A stretch of 64,000 nt of DNA from Nitrosopumilus oxyclinae (GCF_013407165.1 NZ_CP026994.1:310001-374000), one strand, 5' to 3'. Shown: positions 43,765 through 54,077, counted from the first letter of the stretch. Translations and numbers: made by a program. The notes: generated from the sequence alone by a model not told the origin.

Positions 43765-46700
43765 ATGAGATATTTGATTCTTAATCCTTCACAAAAACAG
43801 GCAGCAGAACATCTGGACGGGCCACTTTTGGTCTCTGCAGGACCTGGAAGTGGAAAAACACGCGTGATTGTTGAAAGAATAAGGTTTCTTGTAGAAAACG
43901 GCCATGCAAAAAAATCCGAAATTCTATGTTTGACATTTTCTGAAAAGGCAGCACAGGTAATGTCAGACAGACTGGAGGAAATTTTTGGAGATGTTTCAGA
44001 AATGCATATCAGTACATTTCACTCATTTTGTCATGATATCCTAGGAGATAATGTACTGGAAACAGGGATTGGAATTACAGATGTAATTGACAGAGCAAGT
44101 TTGTTAGTATGGGGTCTGAAAAACATTGATGATTTTAAATTTGAACATATTGAAATTGGAAATAATGCTGCAGAAGTAATTGAATCACTAATTGATGGTA
44201 TCAGTACATTCAAAGATGAACTAGTTGATGCAGAAGAACTAAGAGCATATCTAGATAAAAAACTAAGTCAAGAAGACATCCACCCTGAAGAAAGAGATTA
44301 CCTGTACAAACTTGATGACATGTACAAAGTCTATGTTAAACATGTAGAATTCTTGAGGAGTGCTAAACTTATTGATTTTGATGACATGATCGTACTAACT
44401 AATGAAAAACTACAAGAAAAGCCAAACATGTTAAAAAATTATCAAAATAAATTCAAATACGTTCTAGTTGATGAATTTCAGGATAATAACTTTGCACAAT
44501 TCCAACTTGTGAGACAACTCACACCAGAAGGAAATCTTACAGTGGTGGGAGATTCAGATCAAAGTATTTACAAATTCCAAGGTGCATATGATAGAATTTT
44601 CCAGCATTTCAAAGAGGCATATCCTAAAGCAACTGAAGTAATTCTTCCTGAAAATTATCGTAGCCCAAAAAATCTAGTTGAACTCGCAGGAAAATTACTA
44701 GAACCAGTCATTGGCAGAGAGCCAAAAAAATTATTCTCAAACAAGGATGACCAATCAAAAACAATCGTAGTTCGTTGTAACAATGAAATGGGTGAGGTAG
44801 AATATGTTGTGAATCAAATCAAAGAAATTCTAAATGCAAGTCCTGAGTATTCTTTCAAAGACTTTGCAGTATTATCTAGAAAAAGAGCAGACGGTAAGAA
44901 ATTTGCACAATCCTTGAATGCTTTTAACATTCCTGCAAATTATGTTGGAGATACCAAAATTTTCACTTCCTCCACAGGCAAGAATATGCTATCCTACCTG
45001 AAAATTATGGCAAATCCAACTACTTCAGGAAGGCACATCTACCGAGTTTTGAGATTGCATGGGATTTCAGAGCAAAATATCTCAAAAATCATGTATGAAT
45101 CATCAAGAAAGGCAAGAAAATCCGACACTGACAATGATTTTGTCTATGATTCTCTAAATGATGAGATTGCAGGAATTACGCAGAAATCAGAACTTCGGGA
45201 ACTATCTGAATTATTCTCAAGAATAACTAAACTAGAAACTATGCAGAGTGTTAGCGAATCAATTCTCCAAGTAATGATGAAAGAGACTGATTTGTACAAG
45301 AATTTAACAAGAGATGATACTCTGGAGAGTAGAAACCAACAATCAGTCCTTAAAGAAATATTTAAAATTGCACAACAGTTTGAAAATTTAAATCCTGATG
45401 AGACAATTAATGATTTCTTAGGATATTTAGAATCTTTAGATAAATTTGATATTGAAACTGAAGAGGGGCTGGAATCTGATAATACTGTACAGGTATCGAC
45501 AATTCACCAAAGTAAAGGAAAGGAATTTCCATTTGTGTTTGTAGTTGATGTTGCACAAAGAAAGATGCCGCTAAAGTATAACCCAAAAACATTCTATGTT
45601 CCTGATGAACTATCAAAAGGACTGATGATACATGATACTGGTAAAGAAAGTTATATCAAAGAAGAAAGAAGATTGTTATACGTTGCAATGACTAGAGCCA
45701 GCAACCAACTATTCATGATATTTCCAATTAAATATACCCGCAACAAAAGACCAAACAAACCATCTCAATTCTTAGAGGAACTAAAATATGAAGAAAATAA
45801 TTTAATCGAACTTGTCGAATTTAATGGTAAAACACAAGAGTCGATGCTTCAAGAACAAGAACGGCTTGGTATTTTGAAAAACGAATATGCTGGACAGGCA
45901 ATTACACATCTTAATCAGATGCAATTTCAAAGTGCAATTAATAGAATAATTGATCTTGCAAAAATAGATTACTTTGAGAAAAACAAAACACTTGATGGCT
46001 TTTCATTTGAGTCTATTTTACAATCAGAAGACAATATAGAACTTGAAAATCAGTTGTTTGAAAACAAAATTCCTTTGATTAACAAAGAAAAATTACAATT
46101 ATCAAAATCAAAGTTCTCAGTGTATCAAGAATGTCCATTGGAATACAAATTCTCACATATTCTACGTGTACCTACGTCTAAAGGAACTGCACAGTACATG
46201 GGTAATGCATTTCACAAGGTAGTTGAAATCCTTGCAGGAATTGAAAAACAAGGCAGAACACCAACTTATGAGGAGGCACTAAACACGCTTGAGAAAACCT
46301 GGAATTCGAATTCATATCTGAAAAAGCCAAAGAAAAAGGAGGCTGAAGACCGTCAACTAGTAGAAAATATGCTCCAGACATACATTTCATGGTTAGAATC
46401 AAATCCAAATACCGTAGTTGATGTGGAAAAAGAATTCCAACTAGAGTTTGAGGGAGTTAAGGTAACTGGAAACATTGACAGAATAGAGAAAACTCCTGAA
46501 GGAAAATACCATATTGTTGATTTTAAGACAGGCAAGAGCATTCCAAGCGGAATAATGAAAAATATTTCTGAAGATCTTCAAATGAATCTGTATTCGTTAG
46601 GAGTTGAGAAATTATACAATGAATTACCTGAGAGAACATCTCTATACTATATTCGAAATCAAAAAGTAATTCCATATGATGTGGAACAATCCAAAGTTAC

Positions 46701-46830
46701 ACAAGTCAAAAAACAATTAGAAGAAAATACGAAGTCAATTCTAAATGAAGAGTTTGATGCTACACCTGGCCAACCATGTAGGAATTGTAATTACAATGAT
46801 ATTTGTGATTTCAAGGCAACCACATCCTAG
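43765..46830 (+). CDS. UvrD-like helicase fused to Fe-S RecB-type nuclease
   Basis: About 1021 residues from the ATG at 43765 (MRYLILNPSQKQAAEHL); a longer frame from 43717 adds 16 unlikely residues. Motifs of an SF1A helicase are present: Walker A GPGSGKT, LTFSEKAA, VLVDEFQDNNFAQ (II), VVGDSDQSIYKFQGA (III), TIHQSKGKEFPFVF (V) and RRLLYVAMTRA (VI). The C-terminal ~230 residues form a RecB/Cas4-type nuclease: NAFHKVVE, GNIDRIE and VDFKTG. Four cysteines (ECPLEYKF, and CRNCNYNDIC at the end) match the AddB-type [4Fe-4S] clasp. It is probably a single-chain end-resection or repair enzyme. Confidence 0.9.
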   Translation: MRYLILNPSQKQAAEHLDGPLLVSAGPGSGKTRVIVERIRFLVENGHAKKSEILCLTFSEKAAQVMSDRLEEIFGDVSEMHISTFHSFCHDILGDNVLETGIGITDVIDRASLLVWGLKNIDDFKFEHIEIGNNAAEVIESLIDGISTFKDELVDAEELRAYLDKKLSQEDIHPEERDYLYKLDDMYKVYVKHVEFLRSAKLIDFDDMIVLTNEKLQEKPNMLKNYQNKFKYVLVDEFQDNNFAQFQLVRQLTPEGNLTVVGDSDQSIYKFQGAYDRIFQHFKEAYPKATEVILPENYRSPKNLVELAGKLLEPVIGREPKKLFSNKDDQSKTIVVRCNNEMGEVEYVVNQIKEILNASPEYSFKDFAVLSRKRADGKKFAQSLNAFNIPANYVGDTKIFTSSTGKNMLSYLKIMANPTTSGRHIYRVLRLHGISEQNISKIMYESSRKARKSDTDNDFVYDSLNDEIAGITQKSELRELSELFSRITKLETMQSVSESILQVMMKETDLYKNLTRDDTLESRNQQSVLKEIFKIAQQFENLNPDETINDFLGYLESLDKFDIETEEGLESDNTVQVSTIHQSKGKEFPFVFVVDVAQRKMPLKYNPKTFYVPDELSKGLMIHDTGKESYIKEERRLLYVAMTRASNQLFMIFPIKYTRNKRPNKPSQFLEELKYEENNLIELVEFNGKTQESMLQEQERLGILKNEYAGQAITHLNQMQFQSAINRIIDLAKIDYFEKNKTLDGFSFESILQSEDNIELENQLFENKIPLINKEKLQLSKSKFSVYQECPLEYKFSHILRVPTSKGTAQYMGNAFHKVVEILAGIEKQGRTPTYEEALNTLEKTWNSNSYLKKPKKKEAEDRQLVENMLQTYISWLESNPNTVVDVEKEFQLEFEGVKVTGNIDRIEKTPEGKYHIVDFKTGKSIPSGIMKNISEDLQMNLYSLGVEKLYNELPERTSLYYIRNQKVIPYDVEQSKVTQVKKQLEENTKSILNEEFDATPGQPCRNCNYNDICDFKATTS

Positions 46831-46973
46831 GTTAGAAATTCTGATGCATCTATTCCTTCTTGAGCAATTGTTATCCATCTATTTCTTCCAATCTTCTCAA
46901 CATCGATAAACATCCATTGGTCTCGTAATGGCTGTATAATATTTTTACCAAGACTTGCAAATTTGGCTCGCAA
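46827..46973 (-). CDS. Short ORF downstream of the nuclease-like gene (48 aa)
   Basis: A TTG-started frame encodes 48 protein-like residues (RAKFASLGKNIIQPLRDQWM then FIDVEKIGRNRWITIAQEG). It lies directly after the PD-(D/E)XK-like gene on the same strand but in another frame, and its stop overlaps the helicase stop. It may be a separate small gene. It may instead be the displaced C-terminus of the nuclease-like protein after a frameshift. The codons look ordinary; no ATG is available. Confidence 0.35.
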   Translation of the reverse strand: MRAKFASLGKNIIQPLRDQWMFIDVEKIGRNRWITIAQEGIDASEFLT

Positions 46974-46983
46974 GTGTATTTGT

Positions 46984-47457
46984 CTATGATGTTTCTATCA
47001 ACTTTAGAAAATATCTTCGTGCTAATGGTACACTTTTCTTCAAGTCTTTCTTAATTTCTTCATACTTTTCAGCATAGATAACTTTGTTTCCTTTTCGTCT
47101 TAATGTAATATGATCTAATCCTGCATGATTTTCAGGTGTATTTGTAACTCTATCAAAATAAACTCTGAAAGTTTTCTTTACGGTAAGATTGCATTGCTTT
47201 CTGAGTTTTCTAAGGTTGTAGCCATCTGACCATTTAGAAAAAAAGAAATTCTTTTTCTGATTATCTAGCTTTTTCTTTGTACTTACCTCAATTATGAATA
47301 GATAATCTTTGTATTCAAAAAGAGAATCAATTTCCCCTATCTGCATTTCTTTATCTAAAATTATTTCATTAGATAATATTTGTGTAAATCCCAATTTTGT
47401 TAGAAATTTTTCAATCTCTTCTTCATGATGTTTTGTTTCAGGATTTACATTTGTCAA
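46984..47457 (-). CDS. PD-(D/E)XK nuclease-like hypothetical protein (157 aa)
   Basis: The 157-residue protein contains GEIDSLFEYKDYLFIIEVST followed by KKK. This is the Asp then Glu-x-x-Lys arrangement of PD-(D/E)XK nucleases (Asp near 48, Glu near 63). A basic C-terminal half with RVYFDRVTNTPENHAG follows. It is not a family I can name. It is convergent with the helicase-nuclease gene. Candidate roles are repair or restriction, from fold only. It is followed in another frame by a 48-residue ORF, so a frameshifted longer protein is possible. Confidence 0.6.
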   Translation of the reverse strand: MTNVNPETKHHEEEIEKFLTKLGFTQILSNEIILDKEMQIGEIDSLFEYKDYLFIIEVSTKKKLDNQKKNFFFSKWSDGYNLRKLRKQCNLTVKKTFRVYFDRVTNTPENHAGLDHITLRRKGNKVIYAEKYEEIKKDLKKSVPLARRYFLKLIETS

Positions 47458-47701
47458 ATCTATAATCTATTTTTTTAATACTCTAAAAAGGATCTTAACT
47501 ATGCCCATAATGCGTGTAAGTCCAGCTAGACCTGAACCTTGGATAATATTTTTTTAATTGTATTTCATGTCAGGCATGATATTAGTCAAAAAACACTGAA
47601 ACTGGATTTTTTAATGATAAATAATTTATCAAGAGAATCCTAGTGATATTGATTTGATGTTCTAAATAAGAGGAAATGAGTATTCTGATTTAAAAATTCA
47701 A

Positions 47702-47710
47702 AAATATATG
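47702..47710 (+). promoter_or_regulatory. TATA box of the superoxide dismutase gene
   Basis: AAATATATG ends 22 bp before the ATG at 47732, matching leaderless spacing. The 230 bp before it (47458-47700) hold no convincing gene; the longest frame is 18 codons from 47501. Confidence 0.5.
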
Positions 47711-47731
47711 TGGATTATATTGGATTGACTT

Positions 47732-48352
47732 ATGGTTCAATACGAACTTCCAAGATTGCCTTATGGATATGATGAACTGGAACCATTTCTTGATACAGAA
47801 ACAATGAAAATTCATCATCAGAAACATCATCAGGCATATGTTGATGGGTTGAACAAATCTCTTGCAGATGTAGGAAGTGCATCTCATCCGCAATACATTT
47901 CATCTGTACTATCTGATCTAAAATCTATTCCAGAATCTGGAAGAAGTGCGATTAACTTTTTTGGTGGTGGATTTGAAAATCATCGTTTGTTTTGGGAAAC
48001 CATGACCCCAAATAGTGATGGAAAACCAACTGGTCAATTGGAGGATCAAATTGATGTTTATTTTGATAATTTTGATAATTTCAAAAAAGTTTTTTCTGAA
48101 ACCGCCATCAATATTCAGGGTAGTGGTTGGTGTTGGTTAGTTTTTAATTCAACTTATCATAAAATTGAAATCATCACCACTGAAAATCAAACTAGTCCTT
48201 GGACTCTAGGAAAATTCCCGTTACTTGGTTTGGATGTTTGGGAACATGCATATTATTTGAAATATCAAAACAAAAGACCTGATTATGTTAATGCATGGTG
48301 GAATGTTGTTAATTGGGATTATGTTGGAAATAGATTTTCAGAACTTGCTTGA
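47732..48352 (+). CDS. sod: Superoxide dismutase (Fe/Mn family)
   Basis: Converts superoxide to oxygen and hydrogen peroxide in the cytoplasm. The 206-residue length is normal. Metal ligands are His28 (KIHHQKHHQAYVDGLN), His84 (FENHRLFW), Asp168 and His172 (LDVWEHAYYLKYQNKRPDYV). The N-terminus MVQYELPRLPYGYDELEP is typical. Iron or manganese use cannot be decided by eye. Its own leaderless promoter is visible. There is no signal peptide. Confidence 0.95.
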   Translation: MVQYELPRLPYGYDELEPFLDTETMKIHHQKHHQAYVDGLNKSLADVGSASHPQYISSVLSDLKSIPESGRSAINFFGGGFENHRLFWETMTPNSDGKPTGQLEDQIDVYFDNFDNFKKVFSETAINIQGSGWCWLVFNSTYHKIEIITTENQTSPWTLGKFPLLGLDVWEHAYYLKYQNKRPDYVNAWWNVVNWDYVGNRFSELA

Positions 48353-48459
48353 TAAATTATATCTGTTGAAGCTAATACATACGATAATCATGTATTGTTC
48401 TTACAAAACCTGTTTTTTCTATTCCTATCTGCGTCCATTTTTATCCACAAAATGGTGGC

Positions 48460-48477
48460 TGAATCCCCGTGGATTCA
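48460..48477. terminator. Hairpin between convergent sod and leuS
   Basis: TGAATCC-CCGT-GGATTCA has seven pairs and a four-base loop. It is preceded by a weaker CCAC/GTGG pair (48445-48458). The position between two convergent genes suggests a bidirectional terminator or RNA-end stabiliser, but archaeal terminators normally need only T-runs, so this is tentative. Confidence 0.35.
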
Positions 48478-48538
48478 TACCTGAATTAATGGCTTTGAAC
48501 TAATTTGTCAAGTCACCTTCAGATAATTAAACAAAAAA

Positions 48539-51403
48539 TTATTCAATCAATATTGCAGGCTTGAATGGTCTTGCGTGTCTTGCTTTACCTTTTGGATCAT
48601 AAATGTCATTATCTGATTCTGAATATACTGTAATGTCTACTCCAAATTCCTTTTTACCGATACTTGATAGTTCAGATGATAAGAATTCCTTCTCATCAAA
48701 GCTTGAAGATTCATGCTTCATTGATTTAATTTCTTCAGATTCTGAATGCAAATCCTTGATTGTCTTTTGTACAAAGTCTGGCATCTTTTTAGCATCTGTA
48801 GTTTGCGGATCTGCAATGAGTTCTTTCATTACAACTCCCATGTTGTTTTGACCGCCTACCATTATGCCTAACATCTTACGATAGATTTTGGTTTTTGTTT
48901 CATCTGAATTTACATAAAGAACAATTTTCTTTGGAGTTATTTTTGTAACTTTGAGAATATTTGCAATGTCATCTATGGTTCCTTTAAGCAACACTTCAGC
49001 TTGAATGGCAGTAACATCAACATCATCTTTGGAATGTGTAGGCCATGCTGATTTTGACACTTGGGTTTCATTTCCAAGCTTCTCCCACATTTCCTCAGCT
49101 ATGTGTGGTGCAAATGGAGACAACATTGCAACTCGTGCAGAATTTATCTTGTACAAAATTCCTGAAACGTCTTTTCGTCCTTTAGCTTCTACACGTTTTG
49201 CATACCAACTCAAATCAGATTCAAATGAAAACAAAATATCATGTAATGCCTCACGCAATCTCATTTTTTCAACTGCTTCTGTAACATCTCCAATCAAACT
49301 TTGGGTTTTAGATAAAATCCATTTATCTTCAGCTTGCAACTCTGAAATAGGCTCATTTTTGAGCCTAGAGCACTCTTCAAGTAGAGATGTAAGCTTGCTT
49401 TGAATTCCTGAAACTGATTCCATGTTAAAATCTGCATCCTGTAACAATTCTGCTGATGAAATGATAGCCAATCTAATTGGATCTGCACCATGGTCTCTGA
49501 TTGCAGTACGTAACGGAATGATATTTCCCATACTCTTTGACATCTTAGCACCATCCATCATTACACTTCCATTGACTACAATTTCTTGTGGCCATAGTTT
49601 TTTCTCAAATATTGCTACATGATTTAATACAAAAAATGACAAATGATTCTGAACTAAATCTCGTCCTGAATGTCTAGAGTCAACTGGATAGAAATATTGG
49701 AATTCTTTTTTCATTGTATTGATAATATCCTCAGAAAGTTTAGAAGTGCTAGCAGCTAGTGCCACATCTCCTTTGTCAAGCAAAACATAATCGAAAAACT
49801 CGCGAGTTAAATTCTCAGGAGATACTGTTCCATCATTTAGGAATCGTGAAATGGTATAGTATGCCATGTAAATTACACTATCTGATAATGACTCTACAAT
49901 CCAATCCTTGTCCCATGGGAGTTTAGTTCCCAACCCCTGTTGTCTTGCACAAGCTCGCTCGTGTAACCACTCTATCACTTCTTTGAATTCTGTTCTAATG
50001 TTACTAGGTAGAATGTTCATTTCATCAAAACAATTACGAGCAAGCTCCTTCCACTCTTCATCTCCGTAATTGAGAAACCATTGGTTGTTCAATATTTTTA
50101 CAACACATTCAGCTCCGCATCTGCAATGTACCGGAGAGTTTTCAAGCACTGGGAATTTTTCTAGTGTGTTGTTCTCTTGGAGCCATGTTCTGATTTTATC
50201 GCGACCAAACTGCACCTTTTCGTTATTGAAATGTAAACATTTTTCATTTAATTTTCCATCTGTAAACTCTTTGAGGTACAATTCCTTTGTAGCCTCTTCT
50301 AGCTTGGAATCTGTTTGGTCTGAAACTCCTAATTTCTCACAAATCTGTTTTGCAGGATACTCTCCATATCCTTCTGTAACTATGATGGGAATAGGCTCAA
50401 TTTTGGACGCTAATTCGTGATTTTTAGCCTTCAAATCCATCAAAGCTTGGTAATCCTTTGGTGCGTGAGCTGGCACTGACATTACTACACCCGTACCCAT
50501 TCCGGGCTCTACAAAATCTGCAGGTAATACTGGAATCTCTCGTCCATCGTGGTTAGTTGCATATTTTCCAATAATTTCACTACCTGGAATATCGCCAATT
50601 ATTTTTACTTGTTTTTCAAAGAATTCTATTTTATGTGCACACTCTTCAGAAATTATCCATGTTTCATCATCAACTGTTACCTTTTTGTATATAGTATTTG
50701 GATTGACCCAAAGATTCGTAATTCCAAAAATTGTTTCAGGTCGCAGTGTTGTCACTGGGAAAATAAATTCACCTAGCTTGAATTTAATCAAGAAATTCTT
50801 CTCATCAATTTTGGGTTCAACGTCCCCCATTGTATCGTGCTGTGATACAGGATTCTGGTCTTTTGGACACCAACCAACTGGATGACTACCTTGAATAATT
50901 CTACCTCTTTCTTTGAGTATAGTAATCTGCCACTCGATAAATTTCTGATAACCTGGAACTATAGTAGTAAACTCTCGTCTCCAATCAATTGAATAACCCA
51001 TCTCGATCATTCCAGATTTTATCTCTTCATGGAAATAATCTGCAATCTTTATTGGTTCAACAAATGTCTTGATTGCCTCTTCAGGAACATGATACACATT
51101 TCGTAATCCATCAAGAATTTCTTTCTCTCCCTTCTCAATTCTTTTGGCCATGCCTAATACTGGAGTTCCAGTATAGTGGAATCCCATTGGAAACAATACG
51201 TTGTATCCTTGCATTCTATAGAACCTTGCATGAACATCAGCTAGTGTGTATGTTCTGCCATGTCCGATATGTTGCGGAGAGTTTGGATACGGATATGCAA
51301 CTGTAATGAATTTTTTTGGTTTATCATTTGGGTTTGTCTCAAAGTCTTTTGATTCTGCCCACTTGTTTCGCCATTTAGTTTCTAGTTCATTCCAGTTTAT
51401 CAT
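48539..51403 (-). CDS. leuS: Leucyl-tRNA synthetase (archaeal type)
   Basis: The 954-residue class I synthetase charges tRNA-Leu. The HIGH motif reads HIGH (45-48, SPQHIGHGRTYTLAD) and KMSKS is intact (about 624-628, GAKMSKSMGNIIPL). The CP1 editing domain holds TLRPETIFG and the VMSVPAHAPKDYQAL segment. The length and the C-terminal domain are of archaeal/eukaryotic type. It lies 4 bp after alaS on the same strand, so alaS-leuS form an operon. Confidence 0.96.
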   Translation of the reverse strand: MINWNELETKWRNKWAESKDFETNPNDKPKKFITVAYPYPNSPQHIGHGRTYTLADVHARFYRMQGYNVLFPMGFHYTGTPVLGMAKRIEKGEKEILDGLRNVYHVPEEAIKTFVEPIKIADYFHEEIKSGMIEMGYSIDWRREFTTIVPGYQKFIEWQITILKERGRIIQGSHPVGWCPKDQNPVSQHDTMGDVEPKIDEKNFLIKFKLGEFIFPVTTLRPETIFGITNLWVNPNTIYKKVTVDDETWIISEECAHKIEFFEKQVKIIGDIPGSEIIGKYATNHDGREIPVLPADFVEPGMGTGVVMSVPAHAPKDYQALMDLKAKNHELASKIEPIPIIVTEGYGEYPAKQICEKLGVSDQTDSKLEEATKELYLKEFTDGKLNEKCLHFNNEKVQFGRDKIRTWLQENNTLEKFPVLENSPVHCRCGAECVVKILNNQWFLNYGDEEWKELARNCFDEMNILPSNIRTEFKEVIEWLHERACARQQGLGTKLPWDKDWIVESLSDSVIYMAYYTISRFLNDGTVSPENLTREFFDYVLLDKGDVALAASTSKLSEDIINTMKKEFQYFYPVDSRHSGRDLVQNHLSFFVLNHVAIFEKKLWPQEIVVNGSVMMDGAKMSKSMGNIIPLRTAIRDHGADPIRLAIISSAELLQDADFNMESVSGIQSKLTSLLEECSRLKNEPISELQAEDKWILSKTQSLIGDVTEAVEKMRLREALHDILFSFESDLSWYAKRVEAKGRKDVSGILYKINSARVAMLSPFAPHIAEEMWEKLGNETQVSKSAWPTHSKDDVDVTAIQAEVLLKGTIDDIANILKVTKITPKKIVLYVNSDETKTKIYRKMLGIMVGGQNNMGVVMKELIADPQTTDAKKMPDFVQKTIKDLHSESEEIKSMKHESSSFDEKEFLSSELSSIGKKEFGVDITVYSESDNDIYDPKGKARHARPFKPAILIE

Positions 51404-51407
51404 AGTA

Positions 51408-54077
51408 TTATCCTAAAATCATTGATTTTGCTTTGGCTATTGCCTGCTCTTTTTTAGATGTGTCCTTTCCTCCACCTTGAGCAAATTTAGCATCACCACC
51501 ACCAGAACCTCCTAAAATTGAGGCTATCTCCTTGGCAATCTCGCCTGAATTTACGCCTGATTGCTCTCCTGCAAAGACCATTACTCGCACAGTTGGACCA
51601 GCTTCAAAAATTCCACAAAATGCAGCAGTATCATCTTTTGCAACTAGTTTCTTGCCAAAGTTTTGATAAAAATAATCATCATAATTCTCACTGGATGTAA
51701 AACACAATTTCCCCTTCACACTAATTCCATCTGTCTCTACTGATTCTCCTGAAATTATCTTCTCTAGTAGTATTGGAATCTGCTCTCTTGCTTTTTCTTT
51801 ATTCTCTTCTCGTTGTTTTTCTAATTTTTCTTTTGCAATGTTTTCTTCAGCTTGCTTTTTAGATTCCTCTTCTTGGTCTTTTACATATTGGAATGCAGTT
51901 GGACCTGAGACAAACTCTATTCTAACTACACCGTCTTGAATTCGTTTAGTCTTTGTAATTTTGATCAGTTCTATATCTCCAGTCTTTTTGACATGTGTTC
52001 CACCACAAGCTTCAATGTCTTTATCTTCAATTGATACAATTCTAACTGACTTTACTGGAACTACACCGCCTTGATAAATTCTAAATCCATACTTTTGCTC
52101 TGCAGTTCCTCTATCGTAGTAATCTATATTCACTGGATAGTTCTCCTTTACCATTTGGTTTGCTGCATCTTCAATCTGTTTTACTTGCTCATCCGTTAAT
52201 GAGGAATGATGTGTAATGTCTAATCTTGCATGATCATCGTCTTTGAATGCAGAGTGCTGCCAAATCCATGAACCCAAAACACCTCTTGATGATGCATTGA
52301 TGATGTGAGTACTGGTATGGTTTTTGGTTATGTTTGCACGTCTTGTCTCATCAACTTTGCACTGTACAGTTTCTCCTTCTTTTGGAACGCCACCTTCTAG
52401 CTTGTGAACAATAATGTTTGCGTGTTTGTCCACGTTTACAACTTTGAATCCTGCAATGGTTCCCAAGTCCGGTTCTTGTCCTCCACCTCTTGCATAAAAT
52501 GAAGTTCTATCTAATACCACTTGATCATCAAAGACTTTGATTACTTTGGCATCAAACTGCATTGGGTCGTCTTTGTAAAATAGAGTTTCAGTTTCAGGTA
52601 ACTCTTCTAGTGGAAGTTCTGTGATTGCCTTTTTCTTTTCAGACTGGTGCAAATCAGATAGTTTAGAGTAAAATTGTGATGGAATCTCACTAATTGCATC
52701 GACTTCTTTGAGATATTCAGGTGTAATTCCATCTGATTCGTATAAAGTGATTAATTCATCGACTGTTGGCACACCTTTTTCACGAATCTTTTCTGCTTTT
52801 TTCTTCATGTGTACTTTGGAGTCCTCATATCTTGCAGATTCTAGCTTGAGAATTGCCTTGACATCTTCTCTCTTCTCATCAAGCTCAGGATAGGTATCTT
52901 TGAGATAGTCAATGTGAGTATCTATCAAATCATCCATATCTAATTTCAAATTTAATCTGGTAATTGTTCCATTGATTCGTCGCAACATCATTCTGAGATT
53001 ATATCCACCACCAACATTACTTGGCAATGCACCATCTGAAATTGCAAAGATTAGAGTTCTCAGATGATCTGCAATTTGATACACTCCTTCTAGTGGTGTT
53101 ATCATTTTATCTAGCTGAGTATCTGTAATTCCTGCATTCTTTACTGCAATGCGTCTTACCTCATTCAAGTCATCGTAGTGATCAATCTCTTTTGCAATTT
53201 CTGTAAAGTATTTTTTTAAAACTTCAGAGTCTGAATCAACTCCAATCTTTTCAAATAACTTCCCGTTAATTGGACCAAAACAACAGTCGTATGCAGTAGG
53301 TGTACCCATTGTAATCCATGCAAATCTCTCAAGCCCTGCACCCATGTCTATAACTCTCTGGTCAAGTGTAGTGTGATTCCCTAGCTCCCCCTGGAATTCA
53401 GTAAATACTGCATTTCCAAGCTCTAGCCCTCGAACAAAGTATTCTAGTGACGGTCCAAAAGAGCCGCCGCCAGCCCATACGTCCTCTACAAAAACGACTT
53501 CTTCTTTTTTAATTCCAAACTGATCAGTCAATAATCTAAAATCCAAATCAACGCATTCATCTTTCCAGTATCCTCCTAAATCTGGAACACTGTGTTGTCC
53601 AATCATGCAGAAGCTAGAAAAGTGTCTGCCGGTAACTCCTACATTTTCTAAATCTTTGAAACGCAAACAAGTTTGTGGAACTACTAGTGGGTTTGCAGGA
53701 AATTCAAAAACAACTTTGCTTCCCATTATTCTTTGAAAATCAACAACTGATGCAATTGTAAAAAACAGATCATCTCGCCATCTGCACACAACAGGATATC
53801 TTGATACTGATGTGTGATTATTTTTTACAAAAAATTCCTCAACTTGTTTCCAAGCTTGTGTATAATCAAATCTCTTGCTAGTTGGAGGCTCACCGATGAA
53901 CGAATACGTATCCAATCCATCATCTGGACACAAGTTTCTATCGGCATTTAGAGTCCAAAAGAATCTGCCACATTTAGTGCAAGATTTTCTTGTAAATCCT
54001 TGCTCTTGGAAAAGTTTGACGTTATAGTATTTCTCAGGATCTGCTGAAAATTCTTTTAGAATCTCTTTTTTATCCAA
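51408..54077 (-). CDS. alaS: Alanyl-tRNA synthetase (archaeal type)
   Basis: The 889-residue class II synthetase has an archaeal N-terminal extension with a zinc-like CTKCGRFFW...CPDD site. The catalytic core includes FCMIGQHSVPDLGGYWKDE and EYFVRGLELGNAVF. The editing domain has HTSTH (about 583-587) and CGGTH (about 690-694). A Lys/Glu-rich coiled coil precedes the C-terminal DHHA1-type domain ending SGGGDAKFAQGGGKD. All editing-site histidines and the cysteine are present. leuS follows 4 bp downstream. Confidence 0.96.
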   Translation of the reverse strand: MDKKEILKEFSADPEKYYNVKLFQEQGFTRKSCTKCGRFFWTLNADRNLCPDDGLDTYSFIGEPPTSKRFDYTQAWKQVEEFFVKNNHTSVSRYPVVCRWRDDLFFTIASVVDFQRIMGSKVVFEFPANPLVVPQTCLRFKDLENVGVTGRHFSSFCMIGQHSVPDLGGYWKDECVDLDFRLLTDQFGIKKEEVVFVEDVWAGGGSFGPSLEYFVRGLELGNAVFTEFQGELGNHTTLDQRVIDMGAGLERFAWITMGTPTAYDCCFGPINGKLFEKIGVDSDSEVLKKYFTEIAKEIDHYDDLNEVRRIAVKNAGITDTQLDKMITPLEGVYQIADHLRTLIFAISDGALPSNVGGGYNLRMMLRRINGTITRLNLKLDMDDLIDTHIDYLKDTYPELDEKREDVKAILKLESARYEDSKVHMKKKAEKIREKGVPTVDELITLYESDGITPEYLKEVDAISEIPSQFYSKLSDLHQSEKKKAITELPLEELPETETLFYKDDPMQFDAKVIKVFDDQVVLDRTSFYARGGGQEPDLGTIAGFKVVNVDKHANIIVHKLEGGVPKEGETVQCKVDETRRANITKNHTSTHIINASSRGVLGSWIWQHSAFKDDDHARLDITHHSSLTDEQVKQIEDAANQMVKENYPVNIDYYDRGTAEQKYGFRIYQGGVVPVKSVRIVSIEDKDIEACGGTHVKKTGDIELIKITKTKRIQDGVVRIEFVSGPTAFQYVKDQEEESKKQAEENIAKEKLEKQREENKEKAREQIPILLEKIISGESVETDGISVKGKLCFTSSENYDDYFYQNFGKKLVAKDDTAAFCGIFEAGPTVRVMVFAGEQSGVNSGEIAKEIASILGGSGGGDAKFAQGGGKDTSKKEQAIAKAKSMILG

